DNA of 64,000 nt. Origin: Symbiodinium natans. Lineage: Eukaryota > Sar > Dinophyceae > Suessiales > Symbiodiniaceae. A program made the translations under genes and the position numbers. Below are positions 31,201 to 41,023 of the stretch, one piece after another; positions within the stretch are counted from its first letter, which is position 1, and every line of letters starts with the position of its first letter. The stretch lies in NCBI GenBank assembly GCA_905221605.1, contig CAJNDS010001924.1:486001-550000 (forward strand), read 5' to 3'. Under the pieces are notes generated by a model. That model made no database searches. It saw nothing but the letters and a program-made list of their open reading frames with translations, and was not told the origin of the DNA.

Positions 31201-34200
31201 ATAGGGTGAAAACATTGGGATGCAGAACGCAGGGCGCCGGCCGGGAGTTGAGAAATCAGACCTAGGGACTATGAGTTTTGAGCTTTGCGTGTAGCGTTTA
31301 GGATTTGGGTTTGTAGGGTTTGGCGTGCAGGGTTGTAACGCTGGATCTGGGTTTCGAGTTGTTCGCAGTGTTGTAATGACGGGTAATTGAGTTTCCAGTT
31401 TAGAGTATAGGGTTCAAGGCTTGCAGTTTAGGACGTGAGACGCTGGGGTCTATAGGGGGTCTATACCGCAGATGTTTGATGTATTTATTCATCTTATCCC
31501 AGGCGGCGGTGGCGAAGGCTCCACGGCGCGTGAGGTGGGCGTTGCGAACCGGAGCACGGTGTTTAGGGTTTAGGGTTTAGGGTCTAGGGTTTAGGGTAGA
31601 TGCAGCTTGTGCTTATACATTTAGCACTTGGGGGGAGGGGGCGGGGGCAGGGTTTTGAGGGGGTTGTGCGCACATAGGCGCGCGGCAGTGTGCAGTCGAA
31701 TGTGCACGGAGTCTTCTTGCGACCGTCTCAACATGAGAACGCTGACATGGAACCTATTGCCAGATACTGGTTCTTTCAGATTAGCTCTCTAAGTGGTGGT
31801 CCATAAGGAAGGCAAACCACATACCCAAACTCTAAGCCGCAAGTGCGACGATGATGGGGATGACAAAAGGGATGCTCATGTAGAGAGGCCCTCACATCAT
31901 CGGTTTCACTACTACCCCCCTCTATGCTACCCCCCTCGGTTCCCCCCCCCCCCGCCTTAAAATATCCTTGGCTTAATTATTCCTAAATAGCCTTAATTCT
32001 GGGGGGAACCTAGGGGGGGAACCGTGATCACATGTTTGCCTGCAGGTTCTCCGCCACAATTCTGTGGAGAAGTGTGCTGCTGGGATTGATCGTGATCGGA
32101 AGCCCTACTTGGAGGTTCATGGGTTCTTTTAGCCACTGGCTTCGGGTTTAGAGTTTAGGGTTTGGGGTCTAGGGTCTAGGGTTTAGGGTTTAGGGTTAGG
32201 GTTTAGGGTTTACGGTTTAGGGTTTAGGGTTTAGGGGTTAGGGGTTAGGGTTTAGGGTTTAGGGTTTAGGGTGTAGGGTTTAGGGTTTAGGCTTTAGGGT
32301 TTAGGGTTTAGGGTTTAGGGTTCAGGGTTTAGGGTTCAGGGTTTAGGGTTTAGGGTTTAGGGTTTAGGGCAGCTAGCAATCTGGCTCGGGACACAGCACT
32401 GCTGAGTCCAAAAGTTTTAAGTGACAGCTGCATTGACCCCTGAACCCCTGAGCCCAAAACCACAGTGCATCATCCCGTCATCCCGAACCTCCCTGCATTA
32501 GACCTCTCCCCCTCCCTTCCAAGGGGCATGTTCGTGTTCTACATGTCGAAAACCGAAACCCTGTAAATCCGAAACCCCATAAACTATACCCTGAACCCGA
32601 AACCCTAAAAACTCTAGAAACCCTGTAAACCCTAGAAAGCCTATAAGCCCTATCAGCCCTATAAGCCCTTCCGCTCTATAAGCCGTGTAAACCCTATAAA
32701 CCCCATAGACCCTATAAACCCTAAACCCCGAAACCCCGCAACCCCTGAACCCTAAACCCCTAAACTCTAAACCCCTAAGACCCCCATAAACCCAAAAACC
32801 CCTAAACCCTATAAACCCTAACCCCTAAACTCCAAACCCCTAGGACCCCTAAACCTAAACCCCTGAACCATAGAAACCCTATAAGCCCTATAAACCCTAT
32901 AGTCCCTTCTAATCCCTCAAGAGTTTAAGGTGATGGTGGCCCTAAACCCCAAACCAGGAAAAACCTCAACCCCATAAGCGCAACAAGCCCTATAAACCGG
33001 GTTTAGGGTTTGGGTTTAGGGTTTAGGGTTTAATGTTTAGGGTTTAATGTTTAGGGTTTAGGGTTTAGGGTTTAGGGTTTAAACGCTATAATAACCCTAT
33101 AAACCCCACAATCCCTCAAGAGTCCAAGGTGATGGTGGACATTGACGGCGATGTTGTGGACTTCTGCAAGGCCTCCTAAACCCAGAGCTCTGGAGGTTTA
33201 GGGTTTAGGAGTTTAGGGGTTTAGGGGTTTAGGGGTTTAAGGGTTTGGGGGTGGACTTCAGGGTTTACAGTAAACCGCAAACCCTAAACCCTGAACCCTA
33301 ATCCCGAAGCCCTAAACCCTAACCCTAGAGCTTTGGGTGTTTAGGGTTTAGGGTTTAGGGTTTAGGGTTTAGGGTTTAGGGTTCAGGGTTCAGGGTTCAG
33401 GGTTCAGGGTTCAGGGTTCAGGGTTCAGGGTTCAGGGTTCAGGGTTCAGGGTTCAGAACTACTCATGGGCCTTTGTGGGGCTCTCTGCTATCGGGGATAC
33501 TAGAAACTACGCTCCGAAAAGCACAGGGTGCCAAAGAGGTTTCCCAATCCCACACAGCCCTCTCTACACCCTATGAGCATACAAAAAGGCTTCCTAGACT
33601 CATCCTAAACCGTAAACCCTCAACCCTCAACCCTAAATCAACCCTCAACCCTAAACCCTAAACCCGAAACCCTAAACCCTTAACCCGTCACCCTAAAACC
33701 TTCACCCTAAACCCTAAACCTAAACCCTAAACCCCACACCCTAAACCCTAAACCCTAGACCCATCCCCAAAGTCCGAAGCCCTCGAATGCCAGGAGCACC
33801 TGCTCGCCAACAAGGAGGCCTTCGCGGACCCGCGGCTGGACCTCATCATCGACGACTGCAAGGCCGGTTTGGGGGGGTTTTGGGGTTTTGGGGGTTTAGG
33901 GTTTAGGGCTAGGGTTTAGGGCTAGGTCTTAGGGCTTAGGATGCGTTTCGGGGGTTTGAGTAGGCAACCTTTGACGGTCTTGGGCTGTATAGAATCCCAT
34001 TGCGGCAGGGATGGGCGACCGCGTCGGAGTACGCACGAGTACGCCCGAGTACGCACGAGTACGCCCGAGTACGCACGAGTACGCCCGAGTACGCACGAGT
34101 ACGCCCGAGTATGCACGAGTACGCCCGAGTACGCACGAGTACGCCCGAGTACGCCCGAGTACGCCCGAGTACGCCCGAGTACGCACGAGTACGCACGAGT

Positions 34201-37200
34201 ACGCACGAGTACGCCCGAGTACGCACGAGTACGCCCGAGTACGCACGAGTACGCACGAGTACGCCCGAGTACGCACGAGTACGCACGAGTACGCACGAGT
34301 ACGCCCGAGTACGCCCGAGTACGCCCGAGTACGCCCGAGTACGCCCGAGTACGCCGAGTACGCCCGAGTACGCCCGAGTACGCTCGAGTACGCCCGAGTA
34401 CCCCCGACTACGCACGAGTACGCACGAGTACGCACGATTACGCACGAGTACGCACGAGTTTGTTTCAAAGCATGTGCATACATTGTTGGAAATCCATCAT
34501 GCGAAAGTCGTGTTTGCAAAATGCGGGGGGAGGGGGGGGGGGGGGGGGCTCCCCAACCCCCGCTTTATTTTTAGCCGCGCAAGCTTGCTTCAACGCATAT
34601 GCATACATTTTCGGCAACCCATCATGCGAGCATCGTGTTTGCAAATGGGGGGGCTCCCCCCCCCCCCAACCCCCCCGTTTTTTTTGAGCCAAGCAAGCTT
34701 GCTTCAAAGCATATGCCATATGCATACATTAAAATGTTGCAAATCCATCATGCCAGAATCGTGTTTGCAAATTTGGGGGCCTCGCCCCCCCCCCCCCACC
34801 CAACCTCCCCGCTTTATTCATACATTTTGAAAACCCATCATGCGAGAATCGTGTTTTGCAAATGGGGGGGGGGGGGGGGGCTGCGCTCCCTCCCAATCCC
34901 CTCCTTTGTTAAAAGCCGCGCAAGCTGTCTTCAAAGCATATACATACATGCCGTTCGTTCGTGCAAGTCCAACAAAGTAAACCCTATATTTGTTACGTAA
35001 GAAAACCTCTACAGCAAACCTCTATGCGTCTCTCTGGTTTAGAAGCCCTATGTGTCCTTCGATTTTAAACCTCTTTTCCTTTTGTTTGGAAAACTCTTTC
35101 TGTTTCTGTTGGTAGTACAACCTCTAGTTTCTTGTGTATTGCATAGGCAAACCCTCTTTCCCCGCCTTCTATGGATAACCTCTATCTCCTTTCACTTTTA
35201 ACATGGTAAAATCCTACCTTTCACGGACAAAACCCTAAGGTTCCTTGGTATTTGAATAGGAATGCCCGCATTCCCTTTGTATGTTAAGAATAGAACCTGT
35301 ATTTCCTTTGTACTCTATGCGGAAAACCTCTATTTCTTTAGATTTCAAGAGGAAAACCTCCATTCTCTTCGGATTTTGATGGGAAAACCGCTATTTTCTC
35401 TGGATGTTAATAGGAAAACCTCTTCTCTTTGGATTTTCATAGGAAAACCTCTATTTTCTTTGGATTTGAACAGGAAAACCTCTATTTTCTTTGGATTTCC
35501 TCTATCTTGCAATAGGGAGGCCCCCCCCCCAAAAAAAAAAAGGTTGAAAGGCAAAAAACAATTAAAATAATTCCTCGACCATAGGTTTACAGCAATGTAG
35601 ACTTAGCAAGAACCCTGGATACCCTCACGCACGAGTTTTGACCATCTGCAGACTCCCAGCGACCTTTGCCACGAAAAGGATGGCCATAGCTTCTTGTGCG
35701 GAACCCAGGTTTGAAGCACACAGGTTTTTCCTTTATTGGCCTCAAGGGGTTTTGGAAGAACCCAAGTTTAAAACATACAGGTTTTTCCCCCTTTATCCTT
35801 AAAAGGCTTAGGCATTGCCTGGGTAGGCCCTTACAGGGGGTTAAGATGAAGACAGGGGGGGGGGGGCACCCAGCGCATACTTGGCGCATACCCGGGCACC
35901 CGGCGCATACCCAGCGCGTACCCGGGCACCCGGCGCATGCCCGGGCACCCGGCGCATACCCGGCGCATACCCGGCGCATACCCGGCGCATACCCGGGCAC
36001 CCGGCGCATACCCAGCGCATACCCGGGCATACCCGGCGCATACCCGGGCACCCGGCGCATACCCGGCGCATACCCGGGCACCCGGCGCATACCCGGCGCA
36101 TACCCGGCGCATACCCGGCGCATACCCGGGCACCCGGCGCATACCCGGACGGGCACCACCTACAATATTCGGGGTCGCTGTTTCCGTCCACTCTGTAGAA
36201 TCCTACTATACATAAACGGTTAAACTGTTTTGGGGCTAGGGTGTTCAGCCCCCGAGTTTCGGCGTTTAGGGGTTTAGGGTTTAGGGGGGGTAGGGGTTAG
36301 GATGAGTTTCGGGTTTGGGGTGGGTGTAGGTAGAGTTGAGGCTGGCCTCAAACAGCCCTAGCCTCTCGAAATTCAAGGTTTGGATCATCTTGCAGAAAGT
36401 TTCAACGAGCGCGAAGCACAGCAAAATCTACTGAGCCCAGTGTTGTTTGCGACCTTGCCGTCGATGGTGATGCTTCTCTAGCTTGGTAGCCCAGTAGTAC
36501 CCTTTGCCCTTTTTTGGGCTTCCCTGCTAAAGTAACCAACCCAAATAAGGGCGCCGTTATTCTAATATGGTTACTTTAGGGGATCGGCATTTCGATCCTT
36601 TTGTTGTTCCTCTAGACCCTAAAAACCTAAACCCCAAGCACATTCTCCGAGCGAGTTCGTCTTAAGCCCTCTCCCAAGCCGAACGCTCTAAACGGTGGTA
36701 GGTCTCTTTTTGTAGCAGTATGGCTTATACTTGGAGGTTCTCAATGATACGTGTAGTTATAACCCACTTATAAGCCACTCTGAGTGCGCTGATGGGCCTA
36801 GAGCTGGGTTATAAGTAGTGGGTAAAGTACCATGAACCTCCAAGCAGGGAGGTTTTGGGGAATCCTCCAAACCTTTGCAGTGCCAGGTTCAGCTGGAAAA
36901 GGCGGAAGAGACTTGCCGGCAAGGGAGGGGGTTTGGGTTTAGCGGGAGTAATTTGGGGCTTAGGGTTTAAGGTTTCGGGTTGGGACAGCAGGCAGGGGCT
37001 ACATGAGCGCCCCATCCTTGACAACTGGCTCCGGGCTCAGGGGTCCTTGAGCCGCATTCCGCCCTCTAATATGGGGGCGGGGGGTTTGCAAAAATTGTTG
37101 TACCTTACAGGGTCCTGATCTTCAGGGATCCTATTTGCGGGTTTCCATTGGGGGCCCCTTCTCTTCGTAACCCCTTCCCCCCCCCCCCCCCTGCACTTAT

Positions 37201-40200
37201 GTTATTCGAGAGGGTGTATTGGGCAGCGGAGATTCTCATACTGCAGTCCGGCAATTTTTGCAATAGTGCCGAGATTGCACCTCGACAGCGGGGTTATAAG
37301 GGGCCCCTTTAAGCCTAAACAGAAATTTTCTACACCCCTAAACTCTAAACCCCAAAACTCAAACCCTAAACCCTAAACCCCTAAACCCCTAAACCCCTAA
37401 ACCCTTTGCTCCAATTTGACCCGGCTTGCCGTGACCCAAGGAGAAGTTCGATGCTCCCTGGCCGCAAAACATGGTCTCAACTCGCAGTTGGGTTTAGGGT
37501 TTAGGGTTTAGGGTTTGGGGTTTGGGGTTTGGGGTTTGGGGTTTGGGGTTTGGGGGAAGTCCCCTTCTGAAACTATAGGGTTGTTTTTGGATGGTACATA
37601 ACATTAAATCCCTTGTCGGGTTTGGAGCCTTGGCTTCTGTTTTGGAAGTTGAGAATTGAGGCCTTTCGGGCTATTCTCTTCGGGGCTTTCGGCAAGAGGC
37701 TGTATCTCAAGCCCTACAGTAAGCCCAAAAGTCCCTCAACCCCCCCCCCCCCCCCCCCTGCGTGGCCCAGAGCCGGGAGGGTCGCCAAGCAGAGCTCATC
37801 CGCAGGTACCCGACCCCTGCATAAAGCAGGCCCTGCGCCGACGGTCTGGAGAAGGATGGAATGAGCAAAGGTAGCCTCGGGAGCATTGCCCTGCTTGGGC
37901 AACACGAGGAGGCTGTAAGCCGACGACAAACTACCTGGAGGAGGTAGTAAGACCCCCAATTAATACCTAAAAGCCCTGTAGGGTTTGGGGGGCTAGGTCA
38001 AGGCGAGAGGGGAGGGTTTAGGGTTGGGCCTGGTAGGCAGATGACTGGCTCGTTTGTGAAGGAGTCCGCTTTGCTTTGCATGAGGAGAACAAATGGAAAC
38101 CTTCCGATAAGAGGTGACCGCTAAGTGCCTAGCGAACGCCGCTTGAAGCACCGAACTGACAAACGCGGAGGTTCCAATCCGATGCATCCATGAGCCGATA
38201 AGAAGAAGATCGCCGCAGCCGGAAACCCCACAGCTCCTGTGATTATGCATTTGTAAACTTTTTAAAGCAGACACTTCAAGGAGACATGATGCCCAATGCT
38301 AGTACGAATTGGGAGTTACCCGAAACCCTGAAGAACCCTAAACCCTGCATTCCAGGGGTCTGGGGCTGGGAACAGGGTTTAGGGTTTAGGGTTGTCAGGT
38401 GATCATCATGGATCTGGATGACCCTTTGGAGGGTGGTCCTTGCTACTGGCTCTACTGCCAGGCCACGCCTGTTTTTCAGGGTTTAGTGATTTAGGGTTTA
38501 GGGTTCAGGGCCCAAAATCCCGACATCCCGAAGCCGTAAGCCCTACATGGTCAGGATGTTCCGGTTTGGGGCTTGTGCGGATTCGCGCGGTTTTGGATTT
38601 TCAGGTGTTAGGGCTTAGGGTTTAGGTTTGATGCCCTAAACCCTAAACCCTAAACCCTACAGGGTGTTTAGTCGTTGAAAGGGGACTGATCCCATGTACA
38701 TTGTGCGGCACTTGACAACATCGGAACCTTCAGCCAGAAATCTCGAAACCCTAATCCGTGAGGGTTTGTACCTGGAAGTAGACTTGTAAGTAGGATAACT
38801 CCAGCCTAAACCCTAAGCCCTAAACCCTAAACCCTAAGCCCTAAACCCTAAGCCCTAAACCCTATTTCTAAGTTTACCTGGTTCCACCCTGTCTTGCCTT
38901 CTCTCAGCCCTGCCTCTACCCACCGAACCGCCAAGTAGACCCCAAACCCTCAACCCAAGGCTTTTGGCCACTCATGAACTTTCAAAAGAACCCTAAACCC
39001 TAAACCCTAAACCCTAAACCCTAAACCCCAAACCCCAAACCCCAAACCCCAAACCCTCCAACCCAAACCTGAACTGCCCATGAAGACACCATGAAGCCTC
39101 AAGCAGGAGTTTGGGGCGTCTCTGTGGGCCATGTGTTTCTCTTTTGAGGGGGTGTCTTAGGTTCCTTTTGCAAGTACTACCCCTGGCCCTAAACCAATCT
39201 AAGCCCCAAACCCTAAACCTAAACCCTGAACCCTGAACCCTAGTCCTAGGAGTTCTATGAGATGTGCAAGACCAAGCTCAATCCCGGCGGCATACTGGTG
39301 ACGCAGGCTGGCGGTTGGTGGTTTAGGGCAAGTGTAGGGGAGGGGGCAGAGGTGACCAGGTGATGGGGTGTAGGGTTTAGGTGAGGATTGAATCTCAGAC
39401 CAGGGTCTGGGGGGCTCTAGATATGAGGGGTTTTAGGCCATTGAAGGCTTGCACTTAGGGGTTTGCTTCGGGTGGCACCTCGAAACCTAACCTGAGGTTC
39501 AGAGTTGCGAGTTTTTATGGAGTCGCGCAATCTGGCTTTTGGAGCACTGTACTTTATTACTTGTTGTTGCTGCTGGGCTCCTATTATCGCTACTTATACC
39601 TAAGAAGTACAAACTTGTTTTTTTTGCGGGGTCTTCACCGAAGTAGGGAAATTCTGAGAATAGTTCTATGACCCTTAATGTGGTGCCTTAAAGGGTTCTG
39701 AAGTATGGGCCCTTGCGTGTTATAGGGATATATGGGGGATATACAAGGGGTCCCCATTTAAGGGCCCATACTACGGGACCACCAGCTACCCTGTGATGAA
39801 AAGAGTTTTGGGTTGATAGGGTTGCGTCTGGGTAGCATAATGGCCCTGTAGCTTCTCCAACGTGTTCTGAAGCATGGGGCACCTGCGTTTTATAGGGTTG
39901 TGGGAAGCAAGGGCGATACTTAGGGTTTCAATTCAGGGTTGATCGGGCTGTGTAGAAATTTCGCGAGTTATTAGATGATGTTTGAATTTGTGGGAATTAT
40001 GGAGTTATCATCATCCTTTAGATGACTGCAGTATGTTGAAGTGTGGTGGGGGTTTTGGACTGCGGCGTATTTCAGGGTTCAGGGTGTCCGGAACCCTGAG
40101 ACACAACCCTAAACCCCAAACCCCTAGAACCCTGAAGCCCTGAACCCCTAACACCCCTAAAACCCCTAAACCCTAAACCTCTAAAACTCCTAAGCCCTTC

Positions 40201-41023
40201 ACATAAGGTTGGAAGCATGGGCCCTTGGCATGGTCAGTTACCCAAGGATAACGGGATCAGAAGTATGGGCTTTTATTATGTATAGTCTGTATACATGTTA
40301 TATACCAAAGGACCCCTGAACCCTAAACCCTAAACCGTAAGACTGTACCAGGCCAGCGGGGCAGGCGTCAAGCAGTACAAGGCCGGCTCATCCCTGCGCT
40401 CGTCGCAGGGACCTCATGTCACCCTCGGTTTGGGCGCGTGGGTTTGCTTGAGTTTTGGGGTTTGGGGGGTTTCAGGGTTTAGGGTTTAGGGTTTAGGGTT
40501 TGGTGGGTTTCCTGTTTGGGGCTCGGGGTGTAGGGTTCGCGGTCTATAGGGTTGAGGGTCCAGGCTCGAGAGATCTACCCATGTAGCAGATGCTTCGACC
40601 CGAACGGAACCGCATCGTAGCTCTGTTTTGGTTCGCAAGTATTCCTAGACAGTACCTCAACAACCTACAAGCAGGGTCTTGTGTCCATACCTTCAGAGGC
40701 TTCAAAGCCTGCACTGAATGCCTTCATTGTGGGAGTTGTCCTTGCTGCGTTTTTGTTTTTCGGGCTCAGGGTTGTTGTCTAACAGGTTCTTATTAGGGCT
40801 AAACTAGATTCATTATATTAGAGCTGAATTTCTTTAGGGCTTCATTACTTACTGTTGGTTAGTAGGGAAGGAGGGAATAAGGTAGCTCATACAATCCCTT
40901 AAAGGGTATATATACAAAAGGGCTTCCAAGTAGTGGGTTTAGATGGTTTAGACGGTCTAGGGCATGGGGCCCAGAACGCCCTGGAAGGCTGTGCTGTCGC
41001 CGGTGCTCAACACCCTGAGCAAG
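25224..41023 (+). CDS. Polyamine aminopropyltransferase (thermospermine/spermidine synthase), 15 exons, both ends incomplete
   Basis: Transfers the aminopropyl group of decarboxylated S-adenosylmethionine to a polyamine. Fifteen exons of 10-69 nt join without a frame break into about 195 residues that align collinearly with the family. In order: N-terminal beta region ([27 protein letters not shown]), the dcSAM-binding loop [14 protein letters not shown], the acidic strand [13 protein letters not shown], the PRLDLIIDD strand, the catalytic [13 protein letters not shown] loop, [19 protein letters not shown] and [15 protein letters not shown] rather than GGGDG is the form I associate with ACL5-type thermospermine synthases; substrate is not proven. 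Donors are GC (10), GA (2) and GT (3); 14 of 15 acceptors are AG followed by G. The C-terminal third, expected to follow as a strand with a conserved Trp-Gly-Trp type motif, was not found before the next gene at 41909, so the locus may be truncated or continue unseen. Confidence 0.85.
25474..25533 (+). CDS. Aminopropyltransferase exon 2
   Basis: After CTTCGACAG; reads [20 protein letters not shown], phase 0; GA donor (GAGACT). DTEPFGK and the LxxDGxxQ strand are family hallmarks and join exon 1 with the spacing of the family. Confidence 0.9.
25692..25812. mobile_element. MITE-like element R2, decayed copy
   Basis: CTACTTGGAGGCTCATGAAT and CCCACGAACGTTCAAGTGGG ends. Lies in the intron between aminopropyltransferase exons 2 and 3, after an R6-like segment (25580-25670; shares TTTAAACCAAAAAGGG-type sequence with 4575-4675 and 23726-23810). 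Confidence 0.6.
26367..26398 (+). CDS. Aminopropyltransferase exon 3
   Basis: After CTGCTGAG; reads [10 protein letters not shown] plus GA; GC donor (GCGCCC). DEFIYHE is the conserved polyamine-site motif. The split Glu codon is completed by the G of the next exon. Confidence 0.9.
27184..27232 (+). CDS. Aminopropyltransferase exon 4
   Basis: After CCCTAAAAG; G then [18 protein letters not shown] donor (GTTCCT). Continues YHE-CLVHPAM exactly as in the family. Confidence 0.9.
28776..28785 (+). CDS. Aminopropyltransferase exon 5, a 10-nt micro-exon
   Basis: GTCTTCATCG after CTCTCTGAG, with a GC donor (GCCGCT). It supplies VFI and the first base of Gly, which is exactly what is missing between AKR and GGGEGS relative to family members. 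An alternative acceptor at 28756 would add RVLLSE; the family alignment favours the short form. Confidence 0.65.
29249..29714. mobile_element. R2 element enlarged by an internal insertion
   Basis: Left end ACTTGGATGTTCATGGTACG, right end CGTACGAACCTCCAAGTAGG, with R2-like sequence just inside each end (CAACCAATTATAATTTAAG; GTACACTTATAGTTGATTAA). The 350-base middle (about 29299-29650) is unlike other copies and contains a long G-rich run (29366-29440). A 162-codon minus frame spans it but is Pro-rich from the G run and likely fortuitous. Confidence 0.65.
29777..29925. mobile_element. MITE-like element R2, full copy
   Basis: ACTTGGTTGTTCAGGGTGCT and GTACCCTGAACCTCGAAGTA ends; interior ACTTAAGGGGCTTTTAAGTG and TAAGTACACTTATGGTTGGG. 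Only about 60 bases after the previous R2 element. Confidence 0.9.
30000..30360. other. AT-rich, repeat-free island in an aminopropyltransferase intron
   Basis: Composition differs sharply from the surroundings and no telomere-like heptamer occurs. It contains an inverted pair TGAACGAAGTGAA / TTCGCTTCGCTCA around CATGAATTCATG (30172-30222). No open frame or recognisable element. Confidence 0.5.
30917..31036. mobile_element. MITE-like element R3, decayed copy
   Basis: TATATAAGGGTCACCTTTTAAGGGCCC core matches the family; terminal repeats are degraded. Confidence 0.65.
31503..31534 (+). CDS. Aminopropyltransferase exon 6, cofactor-binding loop
   Basis: After TTATCCCAG; completes Gly then reads [12 protein letters not shown] donor (GTGGGC). 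This is the glycine-rich loop that binds decarboxylated SAM. Confidence 0.95.
32046..32075 (+). CDS. Aminopropyltransferase exon 7
   Basis: After GCCTGCAG; reads [12 protein letters not shown] donor (GCTGCT). Matches the conserved helix-strand VLRHxSVEK after the glycine loop. Confidence 0.95.
32921..32945 (+). pseudogene. Partial duplicate of the exon 8 splice region
   Basis: AATCCCTCAAGAGTTTAAGG followed by TGATGGTGG copies the acceptor and first 11-12 bases of the true exon at 33129, then breaks off into repeats. The copy lies about 200 bases upstream and in the same orientation. It could act as a decoy acceptor. Confidence 0.75.
33129..33170 (+). CDS. Aminopropyltransferase exon 8
   Basis: After GAGTCCAAG; reads [16 protein letters not shown] donor (GCCTCC). 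The Asp of VDID contacts the cofactor ribose in this fold. Confidence 0.95.
33379..33456. repeat. Homogenised variant telomere-like array (AGGGTTC)n
   Basis: About eleven tandem TTCAGGG units follow about six TTTAGGG units. As at 13281-13454, a variant heptamer has spread as a block. Confidence 0.9.
33794..33862 (+). CDS. Aminopropyltransferase exon 9
   Basis: After GAATGCCAG; reads [20 protein letters not shown] then DCK; GC donor (GCCGGT). NKEAFxDPRL is a strong family signature. Confidence 0.95.
34029..34458. repeat. 10-bp minisatellite GAGTACGCMC, about 43 units
   Basis: Units alternate between GAGTACGCAC and GAGTACGCCC in irregular order, with a 9-base unit near 34350. A 10-base period makes every frame read the same 10-residue repeat, so several overlapping frames stay open on both strands. 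It lies in an intron of the aminopropyltransferase gene. I consider the frames fortuitous. Confidence 0.95.
34460..34960. repeat. About 110-bp imperfect tandem repeats with poly-G/poly-C runs, four to five units
   Basis: Shared blocks are AAGCTTGCTTCAAAGCATAT, GCATACATT, CCATCATGCGA and TCGTGTTTGCAAAT, followed by a G run, a C run, then CGCTTTATT. Units sit at about 34465, 34580, 34690, 34820 and a partial near 34920. Confidence 0.85.
35050..35510. repeat. About 40-bp tandem repeats (AGGAAAACCTCTATTTTCTT)
   Basis: At least nine diverged copies of GGAAAACCTCTATTTTCTTTGGATTT; the last four are well conserved. No coding function inferred. Confidence 0.85.
35690..35810. repeat. Two-copy repeat, about 65 bp
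   Basis: GAACCCAGGTTTGAAGCACA and GAACCCAAGTTTAAAACATA begin two copies that both continue CAGGTTTTTCC. Confidence 0.75.
35872..36150. repeat. Compound minisatellite of CCCGGCGCATAC and CCCGGGCA units
   Basis: Two unit types, a 12-base GCGCATACCCGG and a shorter GGCACCCG insert, alternate in an irregular pattern over 280 bases, GC-rich and open in several frames on both strands. It lies in an intron of the aminopropyltransferase gene. Confidence 0.9.
36480..36585. mobile_element. MITE-like element R4, copy 2
   Basis: TTGGTAGCCCAGTAGTACCC at the start and GGTTACTTTAGGGGATCGG at the end match copy 1 at 17888-18010. The internal CCAACCCAAATAAGGGCGCC is shared. The right terminal repeat is more decayed than in copy 1. 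Confidence 0.7.
36728..36846. mobile_element. MITE-like element R2 (copy in aminopropyltransferase intron)
   Basis: Starts ACTTGGAGGTTCTCAATGATAC and ends GTACCATGAACCTCCAAGCA, a terminal inverted repeat of about 18 bases. The interior (TTATAACCCACTTATAAG) matches the other R2 copies. Confidence 0.8.
36887..36907 (+). CDS. Aminopropyltransferase exon 10, 21 nt
   Basis: After GCAGTGCCAG; reads VQLEKAE; GA donor (GAGACT). It fills the helix between IIDDCK and EKFD with family-like length. It starts only about 40 bases after an R2 element. Confidence 0.7.
37441..37452 (+). CDS. Aminopropyltransferase exon 11, a 12-nt micro-exon
   Basis: After TGACCCAAG; reads EKFD; GC donor (GCTCCC). EKFD-VII is the usual lead into the catalytic strand, so its place and phase fit exactly. 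Confidence 0.7.
37993..38274 (-). other. 93-codon open frame, unrecognised, probably not a gene
   Basis: Opposite in strand to the surrounding gene and inside its intron between exons 11 and 12. The stretch 38030-38290 is free of telomere-like repeats and has coding-like base composition, but no motif is recognisable. Confidence 0.12.
38399..38461 (+). CDS. Aminopropyltransferase exon 12, catalytic loop
   Basis: After GGGTTGTCAG; reads [20 protein letters not shown] then Q; GC donor (GCCACG). The Asp-rich MDLDDP loop carries the catalytic aspartate of the family. Confidence 0.95.
39250..39306 (+). CDS. Aminopropyltransferase exon 13
   Basis: After TAGTCCTAG; reads [21 protein letters not shown] donor (GCTGGC). 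LNPGGIxVTQ is a family hallmark. Confidence 0.95.
39664..39793. mobile_element. MITE-like element R3 copy
   Basis: Core GGGGTCCCCATTTAAGGGCCC and ATACTACGGGACCACCAGC at the right; GTATGGGCCCTTGCGTGTTA at the left. Followed after about 80 bases by a partial second copy and another at 40208-40312. Confidence 0.75.
40352..40381 (+). CDS. Aminopropyltransferase exon 14
   Basis: After CTGTACCAG; reads [12 protein letters not shown] donor (GCCGGC). Continues VTQ-A(S)GAG as in relatives. Confidence 0.85.
40988..41023 (+). CDS. Aminopropyltransferase exon 15, last one found
   Basis: After GCCCTGGAAG; reads [14 protein letters not shown] donor (GTGCGC). Matches the SPVxNTL helix. Unspliced, the frame runs to a TAG about 110 bases later with no family similarity. 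Confidence 0.85.

Noticed and set aside
34015-34460. CRISPR array
   Set aside because: Unit of 10 bases with no spacers; eukaryotic context.
33922-34830. Repeat proteins of Tyr-Ala-Arg-Val type, both strands
   Set aside because: A direct result of the 10-bp minisatellite; no starts, splice sites or flanking coding sequence support them.
35587-36223. Repeat proteins from the GCGCATACCCGG array
   Set aside because: Fortuitous open frames in a minisatellite inside an intron.
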